Below the pieces are notes generated by a model, which saw only the letters and a program-made list of their open reading frames with translations, ran no database searches and was not told the DNA's origin. Below, piece after piece: positions 1 through 7,972 of a stretch of 64,000 nucleotides of DNA; position 1 is the first letter of the stretch, and the number at the start of each line of letters is the position of its first letter. Location: positions 1,162,387 through 1,226,386 of the forward strand of contig NZ_LR732912.1 of the NCBI RefSeq assembly GCF_902506065.1. The letters are read 5' to 3'. Position numbers and translations under genes: made by a program. Source of the DNA: Arthrobacter sp. 9V (GTDB taxonomy: Bacteria > Actinomycetota > Actinomycetes > Actinomycetales > Micrococcaceae).

Positions 1-639
1 CTTGCGCGCCTCAAGGTCCGCCAGCGTCATGGCCCCCTGTTCGGGGTGGTGGGCAAACGCAGCCCTGTTGGCGGCCAGCCATGCCTGCTCGTCCTGGCCC
101 GGGACAAAGGCGCGGAGGGAAACACCGTCCGGAAGTCCGGCGTCGGGCAGCTCGGCAGTCGAAGACATCAACCGCATCTTCCACAATTCACGCACCGGGC
201 CGTAGCCGAAGCGTGTGGCGAGATCGGCGGCGGCCTCGTGGTTACCGTGCGACCATGCACTCAACCCCTTCAGGCCCCGCTTGCCCTGCAGGGCGTCCAG
301 AAGCCTTCCGGCCACACCCTGGTTGCGGTAGCTGGGATGGACCGCCAACTCCAGGACCCCGCTGCCGTCTTCACTTTCGACGACGACGGCCACGCCGGCC
401 AGGTCTTCGGCGGTGGCCGGATCTGAATCTTCATCGGGGGCATACAGGACGAAGGACAAAACAGAGTGGTCTCCGGCGTCAACACCGCGAAGCATGACCA
501 ACGTCTGCTCGGAGAACGGGGGATTCCCGTCGGACTCCCCGGCGGCGGCGGCCAGGGCCCTGACATCCCTCAGCAGTTCTGCGTCCAAGGCGCCATCGAT
601 GATCAGTACGGGCCAGTTTTCCGGTTGCGCGTGACTCAT
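1..639 (-). CDS. mshD: Mycothiol synthase, N-terminal part (cut by window edge)
   Basis: Catalyses the last step of mycothiol synthesis, acetyl transfer from acetyl-CoA to Cys-GlcN-Ins in the cytoplasm. The ATG at 639 begins MSHAQPENW; 213 codons are visible and the C-terminal third lies outside the window. The first GNAT domain carries an acetyl-CoA loop, HPSYRNQGVAG, at about residues 101-111. The segment NRAAFAHHPEQG near the visible end is typical of MshD between its two GNAT domains. It lies downstream of glnR on the same strand, the order known from Mycobacterium tuberculosis (Rv0818-Rv0819), but a strong terminator separates the two, so mshD probably has its own promoter. Family assignment is secure; the end is not visible. 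Confidence 0.9.
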   Translation of the reverse strand, partial: MSHAQPENWPVLIIDGALDAELLRDVRALAAAAGESDGNPPFSEQTLVMLRGVDAGDHSVLSFVLYAPDEDSDPATAEDLAGVAVVVESEDGSGVLELAVHPSYRNQGVAGRLLDALQGKRGLKGLSAWSHGNHEAAADLATRFGYGPVRELWKMRLMSSTAELPDAGLPDGVSLRAFVPGQDEQAWLAANRAAFAHHPEQGAMTLADLEARK

Positions 640-810
640 GATGCAAGGCTATACGTCCGGTGCAAGGCGCGTGATTTGATGTCCCCGGAAATGGCAGGTA
701 GTCTCAATATCTCGTTCGGCTTTCCGGATTATCGGCAAGTCAGCGCAGGGGGGATCCACCAGTGGGGTGGCCTCGATACGTTCGACCCGTATGTCCTCCA
801 CCAAGAAAGA

Positions 811-846
811 AAAAAGGCCAGGATCCGTGTGGATCCTGGCCTTTTT
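811..846 (-). terminator. Intrinsic terminator downstream of glnR
   Basis: A perfect 16-bp stem (811-826 with 831-846) closes a 4-nt loop. It is followed on the minus strand by a T-rich tract (rc of the A-rich 801-815). A T run on the plus side means it could also work in the other direction. It ends the glnR transcript before mshD. Confidence 0.85.
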
Positions 847-885
847 CTTGGATCGAGTTTGTTCAGTCCGCGCTTCGGAAGCCGT

Positions 886-1584
886 TTACGCTTCGGACAA
901 CTCTTCGTCCGTGAGACGGACAAGAGTGAGCCGGTAGCCGACGTTGCGGACCGTGCTGATCAGGTTCTCGTGATCCACGCCGAGCTTGGCGCGAAGCCGC
1001 CGGATGTGGACGTCCACCGTCCGGGTGCCTCCGTAATAGTCGTAGCCCCACACTTCGGTCAGCAACTGCTGGCGGGTGAACACCCGGCCCGGATGCTGCG
1101 CGAGGTACTTCAGAAGTTCAAACTCTTTGAAAGTCAGGTTGAGGGGCTGTCCGCTCACGCGGGCGGTGTAGCTTGCCTCGTCAATGACGACGCCGGCCGC
1201 CCGGATTTCGGTCTGGGTTTCCTCTTCGCCGGGCACGGCACGAGCCATTGCCAACCTGATGCGGGCCTCAACTTCCGCCGGGCCTGCGGAGTCCAGCACG
1301 ATGTCATCCACTGCCCACGCGGACGAGACGGCTGCCATGCCGCCTTCGGTAAGGATCAGCATGAGCGGGGCGCTAAGGCCGGTGGCCTTCAACAACTGGG
1401 TGAGCGAGCGGGCGCCCACCAAATCCTTGCGGGCATCCAGGAAGACGATGTCCGTGGGATCGGTTTCCAGTAGCGCGGTGGGTTCTGCCGGGAGGATGTG
1501 CACGCGGTGGTTCAGCAACTCCAAGGCAGGCAAAATGTCCACCGACGAGCCGGTGCTGTTCGTTAGGAGCAGGATGTGCGACAT
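886..1584 (-). CDS. glnR: GlnR-type OmpR-family response regulator (nitrogen control)
   Basis: The 232-aa protein has an atypical receiver domain (about 1-120) and a C-terminal winged-helix DNA-binding domain (about 130-225) containing [20 protein letters not shown] and [15 protein letters not shown]. Asp50 in VFLDARKDL matches the conserved Asp50 of actinobacterial GlnR. In this family GlnR controls glutamine synthetase, ammonium transport and other nitrogen genes, usually without a cognate kinase; none is adjacent here. The start at 1584 is preceded by GGAGGAACT, a near-ideal ribosome-binding site; a longer in-frame extension upstream is rejected. The neighbouring mshD supports the assignment through synteny with mycobacteria. 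A generic winged-helix regulator is the alternative. Confidence 0.8.
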   Translation of the reverse strand: MSHILLLTNSTGSSVDILPALELLNHRVHILPAEPTALLETDPTDIVFLDARKDLVGARSLTQLLKATGLSAPLMLILTEGGMAAVSSAWAVDDIVLDSAGPAEVEARIRLAMARAVPGEEETQTEIRAAGVVIDEASYTARVSGQPLNLTFKEFELLKYLAQHPGRVFTRQQLLTEVWGYDYYGGTRTVDVHIRRLRAKLGVDHENLISTVRNVGYRLTLVRLTDEELSEA

Positions 1585-1714
1585 AGTTCCTCCAATGGGC
1601 TGTACGCGCATCATCGGGCGTCGAAACCGGAGTTTCACCGGTCGGTCACAGCGCATGTCCGGCCTCTCCCGTTGTAACGGGATCGCGACAAACACGGTGC
1701 GCTGTTGAAGTCTG

Positions 1715-1743
1715 AGTATACCCATCAGTGCCTTGGGACACAT
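1715..1743 (-). promoter_or_regulatory. Candidate promoter for glnR
   Basis: On the minus strand the sequence reads ATGTGT-17-TATACT. The -10 matches consensus well and the -35 is weak. It implies a leader of about 125 nt containing a short CCCGTT/AACGGG hairpin. Confidence 0.45.
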
Positions 1744-1844
1744 GGATTCGTGACGGGCAAGCGCTGGAATTACGACATATTGGGCCGGCTTAAGGCAGGA
1801 TTGTCGGGAGGTCGTAAGGCACATCGGATTGAGGTCGGCACACA

Positions 1845-2579
1845 GTGAAGTCTTGGAGCATCGGGGTATTCGGACTCGTGGCGCTCGCAGCCATCGTGGC
1901 CAGCACCTTCGTTTCCCGGGAAGCCATGGTGGGTGCCGGCATTGCGGCGTCCGCGGCCGTGGGGATCGGCTGGCCGCATTTCCTGGCTGTTCCGGCCAAG
2001 AAGACGCTGGCCGCAGTGATTGGTCTTGCCGGAGCAGGATCGGCTGTGGCTGCCGCGTACATGCCGGCGCCCGGTTTCCTGGACGGTACGCCGGCATTCG
2101 TCGCACTGGGCGTGATGGCGGTGTTCGTGGTTCAACTGATCCGGGGCACCGGGCAGGCGCAACGCCTTGAATCCACACTGGGCTGCTCGGCCGGTGTACT
2201 GCTCAACTGCCTGGGCGCAGGGTGGATCGCCAGTGCGCGGTTCAACGGCGTCAAGGAGATGGTGCTCGTGGCCGGCCTCAGTGCGGCTGTGGCCCTTCTG
2301 GTGGGAATCATTCGCTGGCCGGATCGCATTGTGGCTCCGCTCGGAGTGGTGATGGCCGGACTGATGGGACCCCTGGCAGGCCTGGTCTTCTCGGACATCG
2401 CCGTGCTTCCTGCCGCCTTGGTGGGCGCGGTGGTGGGATCGGTCCTGGTGTGTTTCCGTCGGATGACTACCCTCCGCCGGGGACGCCTGAATATTCCGGC
2501 AGCCGTAGGAATGGGCGTGGCGCCTGTTTGGGCTGTGGGGGCCCTGGCTTACTTCATAGACAAACTACTCATCTACTAA
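1845..2579 (+). CDS. Multi-pass membrane protein of unknown function
   Basis: The 244-aa protein is almost entirely hydrophobic. About seven or eight membrane-spanning stretches are visible, for example [14 protein letters not shown] at the N-terminus, [14 protein letters not shown], and [17 protein letters not shown] near the C-terminus. Charged residues are confined to short loops such as [10 protein letters not shown]. No catalytic or transport motif was recognised. The GTG start at 1845 has only a weak GAGG upstream. It begins a plus-strand run that continues with a tiny membrane ORF and a nitrobindin-like gene, divergent from glnR. Function unknown. Confidence 0.7.
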   Translation: MKSWSIGVFGLVALAAIVASTFVSREAMVGAGIAASAAVGIGWPHFLAVPAKKTLAAVIGLAGAGSAVAAAYMPAPGFLDGTPAFVALGVMAVFVVQLIRGTGQAQRLESTLGCSAGVLLNCLGAGWIASARFNGVKEMVLVAGLSAAVALLVGIIRWPDRIVAPLGVVMAGLMGPLAGLVFSDIAVLPAALVGAVVGSVLVCFRRMTTLRRGRLNIPAAVGMGVAPVWAVGALAYFIDKLLIY

Positions 2580-2595
2580 CGGTTAGGATTGCATC

Positions 2596-2709
2596 ATGTC
2601 TGTACTCGCATTTGAAATCTTCTTCCTCGTTCTCCTTGGCCTGGCCAGCGTAGCCATGGCGTGGTTTGCGGGTTTTGTCGTCTACCGCCTTTTCAAGGGC
2701 CAGAAGTAA
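2596..2709 (+). CDS. 37-aa single-pass membrane micro-ORF
   Basis: A short ORF starting MSVLAFEIFF and ending YRLFKGQK. It has one hydrophobic helix (about residues 5-30) followed by a basic tail, so the predicted topology is N-out or buried with a cytoplasmic C-terminus. It starts 17 bp after the preceding membrane protein gene ends and stops 36 bp before the next gene, so co-transcription is likely. Support is the membrane-anchor composition and operon position; there is no family assignment. Confidence 0.55.
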   Translation: MSVLAFEIFFLVLLGLASVAMAWFAGFVVYRLFKGQK

Positions 2710-2745
2710 AACTTCCGGTCCTGCAGCCCAACAGAGGTAATCGTT

Positions 2746-3345
2746 GTGCCTATTGAGATCCCTACAGATCTGACGCCTGAACTCGTCCCTCTTTCCTGGC
2801 TCATTGGTGAGTGGGAAGGCCGCGGCCGGCTCGGCAGCGGAGACGAGGATTCCGAGCATTTCGTCCAGCATGTGTCATTCACCCACAACGGGCTCCCGTA
2901 CTTGCAGTACCGGGCCGAGACCTGGCTCAGCGATGACGCGGGCGAAAAGTTGCGGCCCTTGACCGTGGAGACGGGCTTCTGGGCTTTGGAACGGAAGCTT
3001 GAAGAGGGCGACGGCGGCCCGGGCCTGATCCCGGCCGACATCGTTCCCGTCCTCAAGACGGCCGACGAAGTCGAGGAGCGCCGCAACAAGGAGGGCGGTT
3101 TCGACATTTCAGTGTCGATCTCCCACCCCGGCGGAATTACGGAGCTCTACTACGGCCAAATCAAGGGGCCCCAGATCCAGCTGAGCACCGACATGGTGAT
3201 GCGTGGAAGCCACTCCAAGGAGTACACGGCCGCAACACGGATTTTTGGCCTGGTGGACGGCAACCTGTTGTGGCGCTGGGATGTAGCCGCCAGCGGCAAG
3301 GCCCTTGAAGCTCACGCCTCCGCGTTCCTCCACAAGGTTTCCTGA
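2746..3345 (+). CDS. Nitrobindin-like heme-binding beta-barrel protein (FABP-like, DUF1794)
   Basis: The 199-aa protein carries the lipocalin-like opening GEWEGRG (about residues 21-27), the N-terminal signature of the nitrobindin/THAP4-like family. Near the C-terminus, EAHASAFLHK resembles the H-x-x-A-x-L-x-K/R segment that supplies the proximal heme histidine in characterised nitrobindins. Known members bind ferric heme in a ten-stranded barrel and interact with NO or peroxynitrite; the role here is inferred from the family. An acidic linker around residues 86-118 is less conserved. It starts with GTG at 2746. Confidence 0.8.
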   Translation: MPIEIPTDLTPELVPLSWLIGEWEGRGRLGSGDEDSEHFVQHVSFTHNGLPYLQYRAETWLSDDAGEKLRPLTVETGFWALERKLEEGDGGPGLIPADIVPVLKTADEVEERRNKEGGFDISVSISHPGGITELYYGQIKGPQIQLSTDMVMRGSHSKEYTAATRIFGLVDGNLLWRWDVAASGKALEAHASAFLHKVS

Positions 3346-3394
3346 CCCGAGGTCTCACTGCACGTTCCACAGCAACCAGCAGAAGGAGCAGAAA

Positions 3395-4117
3395 GTGAAC
3401 ACCCACCTCAAGCCGGAAGGTTACGAGGGCCTCAAGGCCGTCTTCTTCAATGGCACACTGAAACCATCGCCGCAGCTCAGCAACACCGACGGCTTGATCA
3501 AGATCAGCCGCGACATCATGGAGAAGCAGGGCGTCAGTACCCGCCTCATCCGCACCGTTGACCACGACATCGCCAGCGGCGTGTATCCGGACATGCGTGA
3601 GCACGGCTGGAAGACAGACGAGTGGCCCGAGATCTACCCTGAGGTCCGGGACGCCGACATCGTGGTGGTTGCAGGTCCTATCTGGTTGGGGGACAACTCG
3701 TCCCAAACCAAGAAGCTCATTGAACGGCTCTACGCCCACTCGGGTCAGCTGACAAGCAAGGGCCAATGGGCGTTTTACCCCAAGGTGGGCGGCTGCCTCA
3801 TCACCGGCAACGAGGACGGCATCAAACACTGTTCCATGAACGTCCTGTACAGCCTGCAGCACATCGGCTTCACCATCCCGCCCCAGGCTGACGCCGGGTG
3901 GATCGGCCCCGTAGGACCCGGACCCAGCTATCTTGACGAAGGATCAGGCGGGCCGGAGAGTGATTTTACTAACAGGAACGCCACTTTCATGACCTGGAAC
4001 CTGCTGCATATGGCCAAGCTTCTGCGGGATGCCGGGGGAATTCCTGCCTACGGCAACCTGCCGGAGGAGTGGAAGGCGGGCACCCGATTCGATTTCGAGA
4101 ACCCGGAATACCGCTGA
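3395..4117 (+). CDS. Flavodoxin-family NAD(P)H-dependent oxidoreductase
   Basis: A 240-aa flavodoxin-fold protein. The FMN phosphate loop is in FFNGTLKPSPQLSNT near residue 15. The second flavin-binding segment is VVAGPIWLGDNSSQTKKLIERL, and a glycine-rich CLITGNEDG follows. The family (NADPH-dependent FMN reductase/flavodoxin_2-like) reduces flavins or quinones in the cytoplasm; the substrate is not predictable. GTG at 3395 is preferred over an upstream in-frame start because AGAAGGAG lies just before it and translation from there starts at the domain boundary. Confidence 0.75.
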   Translation: MNTHLKPEGYEGLKAVFFNGTLKPSPQLSNTDGLIKISRDIMEKQGVSTRLIRTVDHDIASGVYPDMREHGWKTDEWPEIYPEVRDADIVVVAGPIWLGDNSSQTKKLIERLYAHSGQLTSKGQWAFYPKVGGCLITGNEDGIKHCSMNVLYSLQHIGFTIPPQADAGWIGPVGPGPSYLDEGSGGPESDFTNRNATFMTWNLLHMAKLLRDAGGIPAYGNLPEEWKAGTRFDFENPEYR

Positions 4118-4156
4118 TCCCGGAATACCGCTGAGCCACAAGGACTTCTACTACAT

Positions 4157-5242
4157 ATGACTTACAAGAGCCCCCTGTTGTCGCGCCCTGGCGCCGTTGA
4201 AGATACCGGCCTCGATGCCGGCGTAGCGGCCCACTATGGTGAACCGTTGCGTGAGCAGCGCGCCTTGGCAACCGGTGCCGCCGTCGTGGACCTTTCGCAC
4301 CGGGGCGTAGTGACGGTGGCGGGCCCGGATCGGCTTAGCTGGCTCAACACGCTTTCATCCCAGCAGCTCACCAACCTTCAGCCCGGTGTCGCCAGCGAAC
4401 TGCTGCTGCTCAGCGTCCAGGGCCGGATCGAGTTCGATGCCCGCGTTATTGACGACGGCGGCACTGCCTGGCTGATTGTGGAGACCGCAGAGGCAGGTCC
4501 TTTGGCCGAGTGGTTGAACAAGATGAAGTTCATGCTCCGCGTCGAGATCCAGGACGTCTCTGAGCAATGGGCCGTGGTGGGTGCCACCAAGCCGGTGGAA
4601 CAGCTTTCCGGTGGCTTGGTGTGGGAAGATCCGTGGCCGCACGTCAGCCCCGGCGGCTATGCCTACAGCATCGTCCCTGAGGAATCGCACCCCGGCCTCG
4701 AGCGCCCTTGGTTCGAGTACCTTGTTCCTGCTGCCGGACTGGAACAAGCTGTGGAAGGCCTGCCCCTTGCAGGTGCCATGGCCGCGGATGCACTGCGGAT
4801 TGCTGCATGGCGACCCCGCTTGGGTGCGGAGACCGACGAGAAAACCATCCCTCACGAGTTGGATCTCCTGCGGACCTCGGTTCATCTGAACAAGGGCTGC
4901 TACAAGGGCCAGGAAACCGTTGCGCGCGTCCATAACCTCGGTCATCCACCGCGGCGCCTCGTGTTCCTGCAACTTGATGGCTCACAGCACACCTTGCCGG
5001 CTGTTGGCAGTGTCGTATTTGCCGGGGAGCGCAAGGTAGGTACTCTGACATCGGTGGCGCAGCACTTTGAGATGGGACCTGTTGCTCTGGCCGTGATCAA
5101 GCGGTCCATTTCGGCGGAGGAAACCCTGACGGTGATGGACGGTGAAGAGCCGTACATCGCAGCCCAGGAAGTGATCGTCGCCCCCGACGCCGGCCAGGTA
5201 GTCGGGCGCCAGACCGGATTCCTGAAGGGACCCCACCGATGA
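4157..5242 (+). CDS. ygfZ: YgfZ/GcvT-domain folate-binding protein (Fe-S cluster protein maintenance)
   Basis: A 361-aa member of the YgfZ branch of the aminomethyltransferase fold. The diagnostic KGCYKGQE motif (K-G-C-[FY]-x-G-Q-E) is at residues 246-253, with the reactive Cys at 248. The tetrahydrofolate-binding GcvT-like domain fills the N-terminal two thirds and a small beta-barrel domain follows. YgfZ supports assembly or repair of certain Fe-S enzymes in a folate-dependent way. The stop codon overlaps the start of the ankyrin-repeat gene by 4 nt, so the two are probably translationally coupled. Confidence 0.9.
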   Translation: MTYKSPLLSRPGAVEDTGLDAGVAAHYGEPLREQRALATGAAVVDLSHRGVVTVAGPDRLSWLNTLSSQQLTNLQPGVASELLLLSVQGRIEFDARVIDDGGTAWLIVETAEAGPLAEWLNKMKFMLRVEIQDVSEQWAVVGATKPVEQLSGGLVWEDPWPHVSPGGYAYSIVPEESHPGLERPWFEYLVPAAGLEQAVEGLPLAGAMAADALRIAAWRPRLGAETDEKTIPHELDLLRTSVHLNKGCYKGQETVARVHNLGHPPRRLVFLQLDGSQHTLPAVGSVVFAGERKVGTLTSVAQHFEMGPVALAVIKRSISAEETLTVMDGEEPYIAAQEVIVAPDAGQVVGRQTGFLKGPHR

Positions 5243-5631
5243 GCCAAGCAACAGGCCCCGACGACGAAACGTTGGCCCTGGCCCATGCCCTGTTCGATGC
5301 CGCCCGCGAAGGTGACACCGAGTTGCTGCGTGGCTACTTGAAGGCCGGTGCTCCTGCCACGCTCACCAACGCCGCCGGCGACTCCCTGCTGATGCTTGCG
5401 GCCTACCACGGCCATGAGGAGGCGGTGCAGCTCATCCTCCATCACGGCGCGGACGCCAATGCCGCCAACGACCGCGGACAGACACCTCTGGCCGGGGCTG
5501 TCTTCAAGGGATATACCGGCGTTGCCCGGGTTTTGCTGGATGCGGGAGCGGATCCCGACGCCGGGACGCCCTCCGCGCGCGATGCCGCCACGATGTTCGC
5601 GAGGGCAGAGATCCAGGCCCTGCTGGGCTAA
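5239..5631 (+). CDS. Small ankyrin-repeat protein
   Basis: A 130-aa protein made almost entirely of ankyrin repeats. One runs through DSLLMLAAYHGHEEAVQLIL HHGADAN (split) and the next through RGQTPLAGAVFKGYTGVARVLLDAGADPD, with partial repeats on either side. Such short bacterial ankyrin proteins act as protein-protein adaptors. It overlaps ygfZ by ATGA and is followed at once by a terminator, so it closes the ygfZ operon. No signal peptide is present, so it is cytoplasmic. The partner is unknown; YgfZ is an obvious candidate from coupling only. Confidence 0.85.
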   Translation: MSQATGPDDETLALAHALFDAAREGDTELLRGYLKAGAPATLTNAAGDSLLMLAAYHGHEEAVQLILHHGADANAANDRGQTPLAGAVFKGYTGVARVLLDAGADPDAGTPSARDAATMFARAEIQALLG

Positions 5632-5650
5632 CGAAGCTCTTGCATGGACG

Positions 5651-5679
5651 GCCCGGTCGCTTAGCGGCCGGGCTTTCTT
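5651..5679 (+). terminator. Intrinsic terminator after the ygfZ-ankyrin operon
   Basis: GCCCGG pairs with CCGGGC around an inner CGC/GCG stem, followed by TTTCTT. Confidence 0.8.
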
Positions 5680-5686
5680 GCGCTCC

Positions 5687-5720
5687 AATACTCCACGTGG
5701 AATAGTTGTTGTGGAATATT
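5687..5720 (+). promoter_or_regulatory. Candidate PadR operator overlapping the padR-MFS promoter
   Basis: An inverted repeat AATACTCCAC (5687-5696) and GTGGAATATT (5711-5720) matches in 9 of 10 positions. An extra GTGGAATA half-site starts at 5698. It lies 19 bp before the padR start. PadR repressors commonly bind such A/T-flanked dyads in their own promoter; binding here is inferred. Confidence 0.5.
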
Positions 5721-5738
5721 CGATGAGAAAGGGTTCCT

Positions 5739-6368
5739 TTGCCCAAGGTCGCTGAACTAACCCCACTCGGGGTGGCCTCACTGGCGCTCCTTGCCGAGGA
5801 ACCCATGCATCCGTACGAGATGTACCAGTTGCTGATGGCTCGTCACGAAGATCGCCTCGTAAAAGTACGTCCCGGCACGCTCTATCACGCAATGGGACGG
5901 CTCGAGGAGAACGGCCTGGTGGAGGCCACAGGAACGGAGCGGGAAGGCAACCGTCCCGAACGGACCACGTATCGCATCACCCCTGCCGGACATGTTGCGC
6001 TCGACGCGCGGCTAAAGGCCATGCTCTCCACTCCCGTCAACGAATACCCGGTCTTTCCCCATGCAATCGCAGAGGCACACCACCTTCCCGCGGCTGTGGT
6101 GACGGGTCTGTTGGAGGAGCGGCTTGCAGCCCTGAATGACGATCTCGATTTCCTCGTTCACGCCGAAGCCACGGTGACGGCCAAGGGGTTGGACCGCAAG
6201 TACTGGATCGACATCACGTATCAACAAGCAATGCGCCGAACCGAGATCGCGTGGATCCGCGGTCTCCTTGAGGAGTTGGGCAACGGGCGCCTGCCCTGGG
6301 ATGAACCCCGGCCAGCTCCAACTGAACTTTCAAACAAGCCAAAGGAATCCCTTGGAAAACGTAGCTAA
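5739..6368 (+). CDS. PadR-family transcriptional regulator
   Basis: A 209-aa regulator. The N-terminal winged helix (about 5-80) contains PMHPYEMYQLL and the family motif RPGTLYHAMGRLEENGLVE, followed by a wing with TTYRITPAGHVAL. The C-terminal half is helical and serves for dimerisation (PadR_C/Vir_4-like). Start is TTG at 5739, after GAGAAAGGG. PadR proteins usually repress an adjacent transporter gene until a hydrophobic ligand binds. Here the MFS exporter gene begins inside the padR 3' end, and a dyad precedes padR, which supports self-regulation of a drug-exporter pair. Confidence 0.88.
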   Translation: MPKVAELTPLGVASLALLAEEPMHPYEMYQLLMARHEDRLVKVRPGTLYHAMGRLEENGLVEATGTEREGNRPERTTYRITPAGHVALDARLKAMLSTPVNEYPVFPHAIAEAHHLPAAVVTGLLEERLAALNDDLDFLVHAEATVTAKGLDRKYWIDITYQQAMRRTEIAWIRGLLEELGNGRLPWDEPRPAPTELSNKPKESLGKRS

Positions 6369-7869
6369 GCCGTGGCCAGCGCTGTGGTCACTTGTGGTGG
6401 GCTTCTTCATGATCCTCATCGACACCACCATTGTGTCGGTGGCGAACCCGCGGATCATGGAGGGCCTCAACACGGACATCAACGCCGTGATTTGGGTTAC
6501 CAGCGCCTACTTGCTGGCCTACGCAGTACCCCTGCTGATTACCGGCAGGCTGGGTGACCGATTCGGGCCGAAGAACCTTTACCTGATCGGCCTGGTGGTC
6601 TTTACGCTCGCCTCACTCTGGTGCGGGCTCTCCGGTGACGTCACCATGTTGATCGCTGCCCGCGCCGTGCAAGGCCTGGGCGCTGCCATGATGACACCCC
6701 AAACCATGGCCGTGATTACCCGCATCTTCCCTCCGGACCGCCGTGGCGCAGCCATGGGGTTGTGGGGAGCCACAGCAGGCATGGCGGTGCTCGTGGGCCC
6801 CATCCTCGGCGGTGTCCTGGTGGACAGCCTGGGCTGGGAGTGGATCTTCTTCGTCAACGTTCCCATCGGCATCGTAGCGTTCATCCTGGTCACCCGTTTC
6901 GTGCCGAAACTGACAACACACAGCCACACGTTCGACGTCGTAGGCGTGGTGCTTTCCGCCGTCGGCATGTTCCTGCTGGTCTTTGGCATCCAGGAGGGCC
7001 AGACGTACAAGTGGGGAACGGTCACCGGCTTCATTTCCGTGTGGGGACTGATCGTCACCGGGCTTGTTGTGCTGGTTCTCTTTGTCGTTTGGCAGTGGCT
7101 CCTGGAACGTCGGGGCGGGGAACCCCTGCTGCCCCTTGGCCTGTTCAAGGACCGCAACTTCTCGCTGGGCAACACCACCATCATGGCCGTGGGCTTCACG
7201 GTCACGGCGTTCCCGCTGCCCACCATCTTCTACTACCAGACCGTGCGCGGCCTGACGCCCACCCAGTCGGCGTTGCTGATGATTCCCATGGCCGTCATTT
7301 CGGGTGCGCTTGCGCCGTTTGTTGGCAAGCTCATTGACCGTGCCAACCCGCGGTACTTTGCGGCGTTCGGCCTCGTCTGCATGGCCGGAGCTTTGTTCTG
7401 GACCGCGGCCTTGCTGGGACCGGACACCCCCATCTGGATGTTCCTGCTGCCCAGCGCCTTGCAGGGTATTGCCAACGCCTTCATCTGGGGTCCGGTATCC
7501 AACGCGACCACCCGCAACCTGGAACCACGTCAGGCAGGCGCCGGTTCCGGCGTCTTCAACACCACGCGCCAGATCGGCGCTGTCCTGGGTTCGGCAGCCA
7601 TTGCGGCCCTGATCCAGTCGCGGCTGGCAGCAGAATTGCCTGCAGCTCCTGCGGGTGCTCCTGTTGGTGAAGCTTCCATGAACGGCGTCTTGCCGGAAGC
7701 TCTGCACGCAGGCTTCTCGACGGCGATGAGCCAGTCCATCATCCTGCCCGCCTGCGCGATTCTGCTGGGCGCCGTGGTGGCCCTGTTCTTTGGCAAGCCG
7801 AAGTCCGTCAGCGGTTGGGGCGGGAAGGCCACTGGAGTGCCGGCTGTGGAGGAAACTGTAGGCAAGTAG
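6352..7869 (+). CDS. DHA2-type (14-TM) MFS multidrug exporter
   Basis: About 505 aa with the layout of EmrB/QacA drug:proton antiporters. The first helix carries IDTTIVSVANPRIM, loop 2-3 the MFS motif A (GRLGDRFGPKN), and helix 5 the antiporter motif C-like GPILGGVLVDSLGWEW. Roughly 14 hydrophobic helices follow. A TTG at 6352 preceded by AAAGGA gives the start closest to the family N-terminus and overlaps padR by 17 nt; a longer in-frame ATG at 6268 would sit fully inside padR. Substrate unknown; expression is probably under PadR control. Confidence 0.85.
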   Translation: MENVAKPWPALWSLVVGFFMILIDTTIVSVANPRIMEGLNTDINAVIWVTSAYLLAYAVPLLITGRLGDRFGPKNLYLIGLVVFTLASLWCGLSGDVTMLIAARAVQGLGAAMMTPQTMAVITRIFPPDRRGAAMGLWGATAGMAVLVGPILGGVLVDSLGWEWIFFVNVPIGIVAFILVTRFVPKLTTHSHTFDVVGVVLSAVGMFLLVFGIQEGQTYKWGTVTGFISVWGLIVTGLVVLVLFVVWQWLLERRGGEPLLPLGLFKDRNFSLGNTTIMAVGFTVTAFPLPTIFYYQTVRGLTPTQSALLMIPMAVISGALAPFVGKLIDRANPRYFAAFGLVCMAGALFWTAALLGPDTPIWMFLLPSALQGIANAFIWGPVSNATTRNLEPRQAGAGSGVFNTTRQIGAVLGSAAIAALIQSRLAAELPAAPAGAPVGEASMNGVLPEALHAGFSTAMSQSIILPACAILLGAVVALFFGKPKSVSGWGGKATGVPAVEETVGK

Positions 7870-7884
7870 TCCGGCAATTCGGCG

Positions 7885-7910
7885 GGACCAGCCCACTTTT
7901 GGGCTGGTCC
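7885..7910 (+). terminator. Hairpin terminator after the MFS gene
   Basis: GGACCAGCCCA pairs perfectly with TGGGCTGGTCC around a 4-nt loop. The downstream T run is weak, so efficiency is uncertain. It separates the convergent MFS and GNAT genes. Confidence 0.65.
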
Positions 7911-7972
7911 TGACGTGTTTGTAGGGCAGAATCAGTCCATCGGGTTGAAAAATGGGCCGGTTCGGTTCCTTG

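Noticed and set aside
1585..2178. N-terminal extension of glnR by almost 200 codons
   Set aside because: The family start with an excellent ribosome-binding site is at 1584 and a -10 element lies within the extension.
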